From Candidatus Cloacimonetes bacterium HGW-Cloacimonetes-1 (GTDB taxonomy: Bacteria; Cloacimonadota; Cloacimonadia; Cloacimonadales; Cloacimonadaceae), in the NCBI GenBank assembly GCA_002841975.1, contig PHBQ01000005.1, positions 1 to 55,121 of the forward strand: a DNA stretch of 55,121 nucleotides, read 5' to 3'. The position numbers were made by a program, and so were the translations under genes. Below, in pieces: positions 1-9,433 of this stretch (its first letter is position 1; the number at the start of each line of letters is the position of its first letter). Under the pieces are notes generated by a model, which was given only the letters and a program-made list of their open reading frames with translations, was not told the origin of the DNA and made no database searches.

Positions 1-3000
1 CTGCAGGTTTGCAGATGTATGATCCCGCTGAGACAAATGCAGAGCTTATATCTCGTGTGTCTCCCGTTAAGGTCAATGTTCCTGATATCTTGCCTGTAGG
101 CATTGAGCCACCGGCTGTGATGAATTGAACATCATCTATAAACCAACCTTCGCGAACAACAGAGCCATCGGTCTTGAAGTACCATTTGATTTTTACTTGC
201 TGCCCGGCGTAGGAGCTAAGGTTGAAAGTAGCATCCGTCCATGTCAGAAGTTCATTATTGTATCCGGGAGTACTTCCCAGAGCAGGAAGACTCTGGTGCG
301 TATATCCACCCTCAGGTGTGATCATGTTCCAAGAGGATCCATTATCGGTAGAGATTTGCACCTGGCCGCCGTCGTAGTTAGTTTCTATTCTGTAGCGATG
401 CTTAAATACCAGATTTGTGTTTGAACTTACCAGGACTTGGGGTGAAACGAGTTCATAGGTAGAGTTATCAGTGTATGTCGAGTTGAGGACAGTACCCCAT
501 ACTTTGGTGCCGCTGTAGGCTCCTGCATAGGTAGAAGTTCCCCATTCCCAACCGGTTGTTGTATTTGTCGTAGCCACAAATCCACCGTTATTACTCTCAA
601 AAGTAAACAGTGTATTTGATATACCCACTGTCAGGAATAATTGTGAACTGTAGGCTGCTCCATTGGAGGAAGTAATATTGACCGTGAGGGGAATAGTAGT
701 TCCCACCGGACAGGATGATGTCGCAGTAACATTGACACGTGCTTGCAGTGTATTTTGAGCTAATACTGTTCCCAAAGTAATTGTGGTACTGGCAAAACTC
801 AGATAAGGGCTACTCTCGGCAAGCGTAACGACACAATTGAGAGCATTTACAACAGTTTCATTACTTACATTCAGCACAAACGAAGCAGTTTCACCCGGGT
901 CAAGCACGGAGTTATGATTCGAAGAGAAATCATCAATCGCCCATGACTGAAGAGTAGTAGTTGGCTTGTGGACAGTCAATATAAATGGACGTGTCCATGA
1001 ACCATTGTTAGAAGTAATGTTCAACTGCAGAGGAATCTCGTAATCACTTGGGCAGTTTGCAGCAATGCTGATCGTGAAGAAATTGGCAGGATATGCATAT
1101 TCCTGATTCGCAATACTACCATATGAAGCAGTACTTATTCCTATAGTGATATACGGATCAGTTTCTGTAAGGACCGCACTTACATTTGTCGCATTTGTCA
1201 ATCCGGCATTCAATAAACGGATCGATAGGTTTGCAGTTTCTCCCGGTTCCAGGAATCCATTATCATTGGCATCGAAAACCTGGGTATGCTCTATTGCCAG
1301 GTAAGCGTTTTCAGGTAAGAGCGGTTTTGTGGTGATGTATAATGCGGAGTTGTTTGCTAATGGTTTTGCAGCGGTAGGATAGGCGCCATTGAAGGTATAT
1401 TCAAGGCCGACTAAACCGTTGTGGTCTTTGATGCCGATCGTGCTTGAGTTTCCATGCGGATGGGCGTCTCCTGATCCGGCATCGATGTTGTTGAATATTT
1501 TATACTGCAATTTGATTGGTGCATCTCCAGTTTGGGTCGGATAATAAATAGGATCATAGAGTATTGCCTGAAATACTTCGGGTGATGTTCTGTCAAATCC
1601 ACTGGTTACGTTCCATTGCACCACATAAAAATGCTGAGTAGAGTTATAGTAAACATATACATTATTTCCAGTATTCAATTGCAAGTCGTCCCAGAAAGCT
1701 GCAATCATAGGATTTGGACCCAATGGGCCGGGAAGACGCCAGTTTCTCCAATCCGAATTGCTGGTAGCACCCATGGCAATAAACCCATTTGAAGATATGG
1801 TGATCTGATTGTAGGTACGTCCATAGAAAGTAAACTCGAATGGCATGGTAACAGTTTGGTAAGAAACACAACCCACTTGATCACCTTCATCGCCGGTAGC
1901 ACCGGGATCAGTAATGCTGAGGGCCGTTCCGCTCCCACCTTCTGAAGGGGAAATGCCGATCCAGTTATAGGTAGGACACTGGGGATATCCGGTATCACCA
2001 TCATCAAAGATGAAGTATCCGTATTGATCTTGTCCCAGGGGATCTGTAAGCGTAGAATTACCCAATTGAATTGTGAAGCTGATGGTTTGTGAATAACCAT
2101 TTGCATTGTAGAGCCTTAGTTCCATGGGGATAATCATACCCACGACACATTGACTGCGGGCGTAAACAGTAAATGTGTTAAGCGAGTTTGAAAAACTTTG
2201 GCCAGGATTGATCGTTCCAAAGAATCCCACTGAGTCCGTGACTGCAAGCATCACATCGTAGGAACGAAGAGTTCCATAAAGATCTGTCAAACTTGATAAG
2301 CCGGAATTTGTGACGTTGATTGAATAATTGTAGGTATCTCCGGGATTCAGGATGTTACCGGGGGATCCGACAAAGGTCTGAGAAACCATTTCAATATTTC
2401 CTGATCGTACTACAACCGGTACTACTAATGACCAAGGCCCAATTCCACTGGTTCCTGAAGCATAAAAAGTAACCCGGTGATTGTCTGGACAATTTGCGGC
2501 AACGGCGAATCTTGCGGCTGTTGTATTTGCAATAATTCCACCCGCAGCAACCGCAGCAAAGCCTAACCTGGCATTTTGGATTGTAATGTAAGGATCATTT
2601 GATTCAAGAGTTCCTGTCATGTATGAAATGCTGGAAGCTGTTGTATTTTTGACTTGAATTCTAAATTCAATCACCTCACCGTTGTTTACAACCTGATTGT
2701 CATTTCCTATAGAATTGCCGGAGTTGTCATCATCAATGAGCTGTCCATAATAAGTGATACCACCCGTCGTCGCGATTGTAATAGTCCCGGAAAGAGGTTT
2801 ATAGTCGTCTCTGGATGCAGTCACAGTTAGTACACCGGTGAGAGCATTGGAGATTTCAAAAACTACTTTGCCAGAAGCATCTGAATGACCTATTAATTGT
2901 AATCCAGCACTATTAACAATAGTTACAGTAGCACCTTCCACTAGTTGCGAATTTGTATTGCGAACTACCACTTCAAATGAGGTGGATCCTGCAGTAAGAG

Positions 3001-4708
3001 TAGCTGGATAGGTAAGACTAAATTCGTTGGGAATACCAACCCAGACTTTTACTGTGGGATCACCGATTAAGTTACATATCTGAGCAAAAAAGACTGCTTG
3101 TGTAGGGTTACTTACTCCGTAAATGCTATTGAGATATAGTTTTCCCAAGAGCATTGGCGCACCCATATTTCTCATGTTTTCCGAATATATGCCGTGAAAG
3201 ATACCGCCATTCAAGCAGTTATTCATCGGTGTATGAGTAGATGACGTATCCATTCCTATGGCTGTAATAGCTCCACCCAAACTGGCTGCAGTCCCTTTCC
3301 TGACCACAGATTCCGTGGTTGATGTGCCGGTAAAATTGCCGGTTGCACATGTGATTATCACAGCGTGGAAGAGTTTTGAACCGTTTACTAACTGGTTGAT
3401 GTATGTAGTATTCCAGCCACTCATCCCGATGTAGCCGCGGTAATTGAAAACACTTACACCCATATTTAAGGCTTGATTCATTAGTGAAGGTGATGGAGCA
3501 TTTTGGTAGTATTCTGTAAAAGTGTAACTTGGATTGACTGCGTAGGATAACTCATGAATATACTGGTTTGTGTATATGGTAGAGATTCCTGATGATTGTG
3601 AATCACCAACTAAAAGCATTTTGTTCAGCCAACTTGAACTTGCGACAATGATATTTTTCTCTATGGACATCACCTTTGCTACGTAGGTATTTAGTTCATC
3701 AGCTGTAGTAACGGAGATTCTACCTATCATGATGTCACCTAAGCCGTCGTTTCCTGCAACCTGGGTATATGGATAATCGCCATTTCCGCTGGAAACATAG
3801 TAAGACGGGACGGCTATCGAACCACTTACATCACCCACTAAGATGACGTAATCCGGTCTGTCTTCCCATGTGTTGTAAGCATTTTGGATATATGTTTTGA
3901 TAGCAGTATTAGACGAACCTGTTACAGCAGTGCTGGCACTAAATACTTTGTACCCCAGCTGTTTTTTCCAATTGATAAAATTGTTCAATTGTTCGGTGTA
4001 GGTGGCATCTACATAATTACCATAGATAACTAAAACAACTGGATCTTGGTATGTTACAGAGCGTTCTTTGACTTCCTCGTAATTTGCGATCATATCACGA
4101 TAGATATTTTCAAAACTTTTGGAGTATTTGAGCGGTGGGGCAGATTCGTTGATCGAAGGTGAGTCATTGAAATCAATATGAATATCAATGCTATTACGAA
4201 CGATCATTTCTTTTGTAGTTGTATCATATTGAAATGGATATACATTGATAGTAACTATGCGATAATCACGCAACATCATAGGATCTGAAACAACGACGGG
4301 ATCAGCAGGATACAGTGTAGCTGATTTTCCCAATGTAGCAGATTCCCTCAGGATAGATTGTCGACTTTCAAGATTGAAGTTACTCATGGTTTTTAACTGT
4401 TGATTGACTACTCTCAAATCCGCTCCGCCACTATATGGTATTGCTATGGATGTAGTCAACACAGGTAGGGTCTCTTCCTCATCTACAAATAGATAAGGTG
4501 TATCCTGAATCACGACTCGCTGTGAGTTGTCCCCTTTGGAAGAAGCTTGCAATTCCCAAGCAGGTAAAGTGAATCGAAGATCCACAGAGTTGCTTGATTG
4601 GTTTCGGACTTGGAATGCCGACTTCGTTGTGGGATTAATAGAAAAAATTAAACAAGGAAGAATGAGCAGAATTATGCCCATCATGACATGGCTTACATGT
4701 TTTTTCAT
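1..4708 (-). CDS. Gingipain-like (peptidase family C25) secreted protein, 3' end outside window
   Basis: The reading frame runs open from ATG 4708 to the left edge (1569 codons visible, no stop), preceded by a GAGGT ribosome site. The N-terminus is a signal peptide (Lys-rich start, then a hydrophobic stretch ending near FSIN). Residues about 200-540 read as a C25 caspase-like fold: a VILVGDV-type strand, NYRGYIGMSGW at 422-432 and ITCATGNF around Cys454. Downstream come many Ig/CARDB-like beta domains (repeats of LDPGETA.F.L.V.N) and a GWFIDDV motif typical of MAM/immune-inhibitor-like lectin domains. A gingipain would be an extracellular cysteine protease, but the catalytic His of the usual GHG motif appears to be Tyr426 here, so activity is uncertain. 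A C-terminal sorting domain is expected beyond the edge. The family call is fairly sure; the function is inferred. Confidence 0.8.
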   Translation of the reverse strand, partial: MKKHVSHVMMGIILLILPCLIFSINPTTKSAFQVRNQSSNSVDLRFTLPAWELQASSKGDNSQRVVIQDTPYLFVDEEETLPVLTTSIAIPYSGGADLRVVNQQLKTMSNFNLESRQSILRESATLGKSATLYPADPVVVSDPMMLRDYRIVTINVYPFQYDTTTKEMIVRNSIDIHIDFNDSPSINESAPPLKYSKSFENIYRDMIANYEEVKERSVTYQDPVVLVIYGNYVDATYTEQLNNFINWKKQLGYKVFSASTAVTGSSNTAIKTYIQNAYNTWEDRPDYVILVGDVSGSIAVPSYYVSSGNGDYPYTQVAGNDGLGDIMIGRISVTTADELNTYVAKVMSIEKNIIVASSSWLNKMLLVGDSQSSGISTIYTNQYIHELSYAVNPSYTFTEYYQNAPSPSLMNQALNMGVSVFNYRGYIGMSGWNTTYINQLVNGSKLFHAVIITCATGNFTGTSTTESVVRKGTAASLGGAITAIGMDTSSTHTPMNNCLNGGIFHGIYSENMRNMGAPMLLGKLYLNSIYGVSNPTQAVFFAQICNLIGDPTVKVWVGIPNEFSLTYPATLTAGSTSFEVVVRNTNSQLVEGATVTIVNSAGLQLIGHSDASGKVVFEISNALTGVLTVTASRDDYKPLSGTITIATTGGITYYGQLIDDDNSGNSIGNDNQVVNNGEVIEFRIQVKNTTASSISYMTGTLESNDPYITIQNARLGFAAVAAGGIIANTTAARFAVAANCPDNHRVTFYASGTSGIGPWSLVVPVVVRSGNIEMVSQTFVGSPGNILNPGDTYNYSINVTNSGLSSLTDLYGTLRSYDVMLAVTDSVGFFGTINPGQSFSNSLNTFTVYARSQCVVGMIIPMELRLYNANGYSQTISFTIQLGNSTLTDPLGQDQYGYFIFDDGDTGYPQCPTYNWIGISPSEGGSGTALSITDPGATGDEGDQVGCVSYQTVTMPFEFTFYGRTYNQITISSNGFIAMGATSNSDWRNWRLPGPLGPNPMIAAFWDDLQLNTGNNVYVYYNSTQHFYVVQWNVTSGFDRTSPEVFQAILYDPIYYPTQTGDAPIKLQYKIFNNIDAGSGDAHPHGNSSTIGIKDHNGLVGLEYTFNGAYPTAAKPLANNSALYITTKPLLPENAYLAIEHTQVFDANDNGFLEPGETANLSIRLLNAGLTNATNVSAVLTETDPYITIGISTASYGSIANQEYAYPANFFTISIAANCPSDYEIPLQLNITSNNGSWTRPFILTVHKPTTTLQSWAIDDFSSNHNSVLDPGETASFVLNVSNETVVNALNCVVTLAESSPYLSFASTTITLGTVLAQNTLQARVNVTATSSCPVGTTIPLTVNITSSNGAAYSSQLFLTVGISNTLFTFESNNGGFVATTNTTTGWEWGTSTYAGAYSGTKVWGTVLNSTYTDNSTYELVSPQVLVSSNTNLVFKHRYRIETNYDGGQVQISTDNGSSWNMITPEGGYTHQSLPALGSTPGYNNELLTWTDATFNLSSYAGQQVKIKWYFKTDGSVVREGWFIDDVQFITAGGSMPTGKISGTLTLTGDTRDISSAFVSAGSYICKPA

Positions 4709-4745
4709 AAATTTACCTCAGTCAATATGCTTATGTGCTGTTATT

Positions 4746-4774
4746 GTTATGCAATTACTGGTGCATATTGTAAA
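4746..4774 (-). promoter_or_regulatory. Putative sigma70-type promoter for the C25-like gene
   Basis: On the minus strand a TTTACA hexamer (4774-4769) is followed after 17 bases by CATAAC (4751-4746), about 38 bases before ATG 4708. Match to consensus is 5/6 and 4/6. Read by eye only. Confidence 0.33.
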
Positions 4775-4934
4775 CATTTCGCAATCCATAGTGTATTGCA
4801 TCCATTTGATAGTGGTTAATGTTGCATATTCCTTGAGATCGATAAGCAAATAATTTCTAGAATGATGTACTATTGAAACAGTTGCGTAGGTTGAAGGTGT
4901 ACGTAGAGTCGTTTACACATGTTAGTCCTCACAG

Positions 4935-4963
4935 TTGAAATATAGCTGGACATATACTAGATT
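4935..4963 (+). promoter_or_regulatory. Putative sigma70-type promoter for the small ACT-like gene
   Basis: TTGAAA (4935-4940), a 17-base spacer and TAGATT (4958-4963). The predicted start lies near 4970, giving a short leader that contains the GGGAGGT ribosome site at 4981-4987. Confidence 0.4.
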
Positions 4964-4991
4964 TCGAGTAATTTAGTCTTGGGAGGTATGT

Positions 4992-5240
4992 ATGACATAT
5001 CAAGTAATACTGATCAAGATTGATTCACGTAGCACAGAGGCTACAAAGGTGCAGAACATTCTTACAGAGTATGGATGTATTATTAAAGTCCGGTTAGGGT
5101 TGCATGAAGTAACAAAAGAGTTCTGTGCAAATGATGGCTTGATTGTTTTGGAAGTAAATGGTACGGACTTGGAGTTGAGATCTATAATACAAGAACTCAA
5201 TGCCATTGAATATGTGGAAGCTAAACTGGTGGCAATGTAA
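4992..5240 (+). CDS. Small ACT-like regulator, TM1266 / iron-only hydrogenase system regulator type
   Basis: An 82-residue protein with a strong GGGAGGT ribosome site. It has a beta-alpha-beta-beta-alpha-beta pattern: a first strand YQVILIKI, a helix ending in ILTEYG, a strand IIKVRLGLHE, a strand DGLIVLEVNG, a helix LRSIIQELN and a last strand VEAKLVAM. Length, the EYG..I..R.GL segment and the closing strand resemble the TM1266 family (NikR C-terminal/ACT-like fold), often found near [FeFe]-hydrogenase maturation genes and annotated as a putative hydrogenase regulator. No DNA-binding domain or hydrogenase gene is present here, so its partner is unknown. Its stop codon directly abuts the stop of the convergent glycosyltransferase gene. 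The family is a moderate call; the function is inferred. Confidence 0.6.
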   Translation: MTYQVILIKIDSRSTEATKVQNILTEYGCIIKVRLGLHEVTKEFCANDGLIVLEVNGTDLELRSIIQELNAIEYVEAKLVAM

Positions 5241-6326
5241 CTATTTCCAAGAGTAGTTACCCATCGTTCCTCTCAGAGCGAAATAGATAAACCTGAGGGG
5301 GTAGTAAAATAGCTCTATTGGATATAAAAGTAGCAAGTTAGCTTGTTTGACCCGCATCTGGAATGTGATAAGCATCAATATTTCGGATGCGGTTTTTACT
5401 GAAAAACTCCACAAGTAAATGTCTTGAATTCCATTTAACATGGAGATAAACAAGACTATGTAGGAAAGAACTAGATAAGTAAATACAAAGCCTGCAGAGA
5501 TTTGTAACCAAAGCGTGAAGTAGCGAAATTTGGAGGCTCTTCGAATTCCGGCACTGTGTCTTTTATCTGCAGAATCCGCTTCAAGCGTAGACAAGCACAT
5601 TTGGGGGTCAAAGCAGAACCTAGCTTTGCGGATGTGTGGCATCATTTTCATCAGCAAGAGATCATCATCACCGGATCGTATGTGTCCGATTCCGGAGAAT
5701 CCTTGTGACTTCATAAAGACAGATTTACGATAGACCATATTGCAAGCGCTACTGGTGATAGGCTTTTTCCAGAACATTCCGGCGGTTGCCAGCGCATAAT
5801 AAATACTTCGTTCGAAGTTCTTATGATGGCTTTGTGCTTGATGATCCCAAGTGACAAGTGAATATCCTAGCATATAGTCTATGTCCATACCCATATGATC
5901 ATTTATTGATCTCAGCCATGTTGATGGGGGACAGCAATCGGCATCAGTGAATGCCAAAACATCGTGTTGAGCTTGCATAATTCCGAAATTAATGGCTGCT
6001 TTTTTCCCTATGAGCCTGGAGTCGGTATTCACAAAATGAAAACATCGAATGTGCGAAGAGTATTGTTCCAGCAACGCCCAAGTATCATCGTCAGATCCAT
6101 CGTCGACAATAATTATCTCGTACAGCTCTCTGGGATAATCCAGTTGTAGGAGAGAGGTGAGCAAGGTCGGTATGTTTTGGGCTTCATTTTTAGCGGCAAT
6201 AATCACAGATATTGGTTGCATGTTTGTTGTCTTGGGATTCTTGGTAAGAATGCACCCCAATGCAATATATAGCATGAAGAGTGCGTAAATGCAGCTGATA
6301 ACAAAGAAAACAGTGCTGAACATCAT
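5241..6326 (-). CDS. Membrane-anchored family 2 glycosyltransferase
   Basis: A 361-residue GT2 (GT-A fold) enzyme expected to transfer a sugar from a nucleotide donor on the cytoplasmic face of the inner membrane. It starts with a hydrophobic anchor, then SVIIAAKNE and VDDGSDDDT (nucleotide binding), LAFTDADC (the DxD metal site), GDDDLLL (the acidic ED-like motif) and RRASKFRY (QxxRW-like). The last ~100 residues hold two or three hydrophobic segments. ATG 6326 shares one base with the dnaX stop codon and lacks a ribosome site, so translation is probably coupled to dnaX. A TTG at 6329 would add one residue. The acceptor cannot be told; glycolipid or surface polysaccharide synthesis is likely. 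Confidence 0.85.
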   Translation of the reverse strand: MMFSTVFFVISCIYALFMLYIALGCILTKNPKTTNMQPISVIIAAKNEAQNIPTLLTSLLQLDYPRELYEIIIVDDGSDDDTWALLEQYSSHIRCFHFVNTDSRLIGKKAAINFGIMQAQHDVLAFTDADCCPPSTWLRSINDHMGMDIDYMLGYSLVTWDHQAQSHHKNFERSIYYALATAGMFWKKPITSSACNMVYRKSVFMKSQGFSGIGHIRSGDDDLLLMKMMPHIRKARFCFDPQMCLSTLEADSADKRHSAGIRRASKFRYFTLWLQISAGFVFTYLVLSYIVLFISMLNGIQDIYLWSFSVKTASEILMLITFQMRVKQANLLLLYPIELFYYPLRFIYFALRGTMGNYSWK

Positions 6327-7939
6327 CAAGGTAATAAACTGGAATTTGTAATGCTCATAAGCTCTGCAATGTCGGGGTATTCTGAGTCAATATCCTCTTG
6401 ATTGGGATACTTTTTCCCAAATTGGACAGGTTTATCGCTATTCAAAAGCGTGATATCAACACGGATGCTTTTATTAAAGAACTCTGAGACCGTCTGGGAG
6501 ACAGAATCAATGTTAGCTTTTATCAGGTTGTATGAGGTTGTCATGTCGGTAGTCAAGTCCAGTTTAGTATTACTTGCAGCGATAGGTTTAGCGGTAGATA
6601 AAGAGATTCCACTGGCATTACTGGTCTTTTTTACCAAAGCAATGATCTTCTGCCAGTTCTCCTGAATGAGAGCTAGATCTATGTCACGAGTAGTATTCTC
6701 TTCCTTGGGTTCAGGTGGCATAACGGGCTTGGGGTCTACCTTGACCGGTGCCTTGACAGGGGGAGCAGGTGGCACTTCCTTACGAGGAGCAGGAGTGTGG
6801 ACAACCTGCGAAAAGCCCTGAGTTTGCAGCAAATGAAGAATATGTGATATGTCATCCATATCATCCATTTTAGTGAGCTTCAAAAGTGCTACTTCCATAA
6901 TCAATGATGGGTTTGTGCTATACTTAATATCCTGTTTTGTCTGTATCATGCACGAGATGATATACATCAATTCATTGATGTTGAAAAGTTTTGCAGTATC
7001 TGTGTACAAGGGTTGTTCATCGGGATTTATCTCATCAGTAGCAACGTCCAACTTGCACAGTATCAAGACACGTGCAAAATCCAAGAAGCTATTCAGTAAT
7101 TCCTGAAGATCTGTACCCTGTTCCATGATGTTATGCAGTTCCATGATGATTGCAGCTCCGCTATGGTCATGAATCGCTTGGAGCAGGTTTCGATAAACCT
7201 GATTTGGCAATATGCCAAAGATGTTCCTAACCAGATTGACATCTACTTCATTGGAGCAGTAGGAGAGGACTTGATCCATCAAAGACAATGCATCTCGAAG
7301 TCCGCCATCCGCCTTTCTGGCAATGAGGTAGAGGGAATCTTTATCCACTTTGATGCCTTCGGCGTGGGTAATCTCTTGAAGCCTTCTTACTATTGCTTCG
7401 ACGGGAATCCTCTTGAAATCGTATCTTTGGCACCTGGAAATGATCGTAGGAAGCACTTTGTGAGGCTCAGTAGTGGCAAAGATAAAGATTACGTTTTCCG
7501 GTGGCTCTTCCAGTGTCTTGAGTAAGGCATTGAAAGCATTCTTGGATAGCATATGAACTTCGTCTATAATATAAATCTTAAATTTGGATTGAGTAGGCGC
7601 ATACATCAATTCACGTTGCAAATCACGGATATCATCCACACCTGTATTGGATGCTCCGTCAATTTCAATGACGTCTGTAGAAACCCCTAAAGTAATCTCT
7701 ACACAATTTGAACATACATTGCATGGAGTAGTAGTGGGTCCGGTCTCACAGTTGAGGCTCTTTGCCAATATCCTTGCCATTGATGTCTTTCCCACTCCAC
7801 GTGGACCGTTGAATAGATAGGCATGAGCAATTCTATTTGAGGATATAGCATTCTTGATAATCGTGGTTACATGATCCTGAGCATATATCTCATCAAATGT
7901 TTGGGGTCTGTACTTTCTGGCTAAAACTACGTAACTCAT
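6326..7939 (-). CDS. dnaX: DNA polymerase III subunit gamma/tau
   Basis: The clamp-loader ATPase of the replicative polymerase, which with delta and delta' loads the beta clamp. The start at 7939 gives the canonical N-terminus MSYVVLARKYRP and is preceded by GGAGG; a longer frame back to 7984 lacks support. Seen in order: Walker A GPRGVGKTS at 45-53, the zinc module cysteines 64, 73, 76 and 79, Walker B IDEVH near 125-129, sensor 1 FATTEPHK and the SRCQRYDF arginine-finger region. After about residue 370 there is a Pro-rich linker (PPAPPVKAPVKVDPKPVMPPEP) and a tau-type C-terminal domain. At 537 residues it is the full tau length; I saw no obvious slippery A-run for a gamma frameshift. It overlaps the downstream glycosyltransferase by one base. 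Confidence 0.95.
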   Translation of the reverse strand: MSYVVLARKYRPQTFDEIYAQDHVTTIIKNAISSNRIAHAYLFNGPRGVGKTSMARILAKSLNCETGPTTTPCNVCSNCVEITLGVSTDVIEIDGASNTGVDDIRDLQRELMYAPTQSKFKIYIIDEVHMLSKNAFNALLKTLEEPPENVIFIFATTEPHKVLPTIISRCQRYDFKRIPVEAIVRRLQEITHAEGIKVDKDSLYLIARKADGGLRDALSLMDQVLSYCSNEVDVNLVRNIFGILPNQVYRNLLQAIHDHSGAAIIMELHNIMEQGTDLQELLNSFLDFARVLILCKLDVATDEINPDEQPLYTDTAKLFNINELMYIISCMIQTKQDIKYSTNPSLIMEVALLKLTKMDDMDDISHILHLLQTQGFSQVVHTPAPRKEVPPAPPVKAPVKVDPKPVMPPEPKEENTTRDIDLALIQENWQKIIALVKKTSNASGISLSTAKPIAASNTKLDLTTDMTTSYNLIKANIDSVSQTVSEFFNKSIRVDITLLNSDKPVQFGKKYPNQEDIDSEYPDIAELMSITNSSLLP

Positions 7940-8042
7940 CTCGCCTCCATAATCCACGGTTTTCTGTTTATGGTTTTTATGCAAGTGTTTTCTATTGCAA
8001 TATTCATAACTTGAGGTGGATGTACCTTACCGTGATCTTGCA

Positions 8043-8957
8043 TCATGCTGGATAATCGTTTATAGCATCCGAGAGGGAAATGATACGAATACCCATTGAT
8101 TGAACTTGAGTTATAAAGTTCTGAAGAGCTTCCAGTTTCTGACGATTGTGGCAATGGGAGATAATGAATACTGGTTCTTTTCGACCTTTGTATTTTGCCA
8201 GTCCCTCGATCTTGGATGCCAATGTCGCATTACTGTTATCAGGGACATCTAAAAAGATATCACGTTTTCCTGAAGAATAACCCTTACTTTTCGCCAATTT
8301 AAATCCCACGCTGGTGCCGATCGTATAGCTATCTACAAAGAACAAATTACTGCTATTCAAACTCTCAAGAATATTGTTCATGGTCGCAGCATCTTGGGTA
8401 ACTTCGCTGCCCATATGGTTGTTTGCACCGATAGCCATGGGGATTTGGGATTTGAAAGAGGCAATCATGTCTTTTATCTCAGCTTTATCCATCCCTACTT
8501 TGATATATCTTTTTCCGGGAGAACCGGCGTTTCCAATGGCCTTCATGGGAACATGGATAACAATATCATGCGAGTTTTCGGTAGCCACCCTGGCAGCGTC
8601 TTTAGTATGTGGTAAATCCGGTAATATGGCAAAACAAATCTCTGAGGGCAATTTACCAAAGTCCTCCAAAAGTCTGTCATTTGTATTACCAAAATCATCG
8701 ATGATGATTACTATAGGAGGAATGTTGTCAGATCCGGTCCAGCTGTATTCGTAGTTTGCGATAGCACTTGGTACAGTTGAAGTGTGTACAGTACTATCTG
8801 GAACACTGGGTTCAGACGAATCAATTTGTTCGGTGTAATCGGTACCTTTACCAGCGTCTATAGCTTGAACATCAATATTGCCTTTTTTGCACGAGGAGAA
8901 AATGATCATAACACTGAATACGGCTATGACCGGGAGTAACAAACGCGATTTTACCAT
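8043..8957 (-). CDS. Divergent polysaccharide deacetylase family lipoprotein (YibQ/DUF610)
   Basis: A 304-residue exported protein. The N-terminus is a lipoprotein signal (lipobox FSSC, Cys about residue 22) followed by a low-complexity Ser/Thr linker. From about residue 78 it matches the divergent polysaccharide deacetylase family (PF04748): VIIIDDFGN with the family Asp pair, ICFAILPDLPHTKD, VIHVPMKA, GANNHMGS, a FFVDSYT strand and a late FIISHCHN. The fold is a NodB-like (beta/alpha) barrel, but catalysis is poorly proven for this family, so a carbohydrate-deacetylase role is inferred. It begins inside the last 7 bases of the DUF192 gene, so it is probably the last gene of the carboxypeptidase-DUF192 unit. 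Confidence 0.85.
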   Translation of the reverse strand: MVKSRLLLPVIAVFSVMIIFSSCKKGNIDVQAIDAGKGTDYTEQIDSSEPSVPDSTVHTSTVPSAIANYEYSWTGSDNIPPIVIIIDDFGNTNDRLLEDFGKLPSEICFAILPDLPHTKDAARVATENSHDIVIHVPMKAIGNAGSPGKRYIKVGMDKAEIKDMIASFKSQIPMAIGANNHMGSEVTQDAATMNNILESLNSSNLFFVDSYTIGTSVGFKLAKSKGYSSGKRDIFLDVPDNSNATLASKIEGLAKYKGRKEPVFIISHCHNRQKLEALQNFITQVQSMGIRIISLSDAINDYPA

Positions 8958-9433
8958 GATACTTTATTTCCTGCTTGTATATTCATTTGCTTCGAAGTGC
9001 CGGATTTTAGTTCGAGCACATATTTAATGGGTTTTTGAGGTATAATAGTTTCTTCACTGAAGGGAGTGGTATTTTCTGCTATCTCGACAATATTCTTGTC
9101 TGCGTCTATAAATATAATATCCAATGGCAGATATGTGTTTTTCATCCAGAAGCCGTGAGTATCGATTTCATCAAATTCAAACAGCATTCCTTGATTGGAC
9201 TCCATACTTTCCCGATACATCAGTCCGATCTGTCTCTTGATGACTGTACTAGCGATCTCAATATCAAACAACCCCAATTCTGTTCCATGGGAATCATGAA
9301 TTGTAAGGCTTCCATCTTTGGTAAATGTGTACTGACTTGCGGGCTGTTCTTGGGTTTCATGGATTTGTTTTGGGCAAGCTGTCAGCGAAATCAAGCACAA
9401 CGTACAACAGAGAACCAGCAAGACTTTATTCAT
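8951..9433 (-). CDS. DUF192 family lipoprotein
   Basis: A 160-residue protein with a lipoprotein signal (lipobox LTAC). The mature part matches DUF192 (PF02643): IASTVIKRQIGLMYRESM, then GMLFEFDE, HGFWMKNTYLPLDIIFID, IVEIAENTTPFSE and KYVLELKSG. These are the family's characteristic conserved blocks (RQ.GLM.R, F.M.NT..PLDI.F). The biochemical function of DUF192 is unknown; the domain is small and beta-rich, often exported. The start codon shares one base with the stop of the M14 carboxypeptidase gene (TAATG) and its end overlaps the deacetylase-like gene by 7 bases, so the three genes look translationally coupled. The family call is strong; the role is open. Confidence 0.88.
   Translation of the reverse strand: MNKVLLVLCCTLCLISLTACPKQIHETQEQPASQYTFTKDGSLTIHDSHGTELGLFDIEIASTVIKRQIGLMYRESMESNQGMLFEFDEIDTHGFWMKNTYLPLDIIFIDADKNIVEIAENTTPFSEETIIPQKPIKYVLELKSGTSKQMNIQAGNKVSW

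Noticed and set aside
1411-2106. Three minus-strand frames at 1411-1602, 1662-1871 and 1705-2106
   Set aside because: They lie in other frames inside the large C25-like coding region, which is continuous in its own frame from 4708 to the edge.
4527-4853. A 108-codon plus-strand frame with hydrophobic stretches
   Set aside because: Mostly antisense to the signal peptide of the C25-like gene; antisense of signal peptides often looks hydrophobic. No ribosome site.
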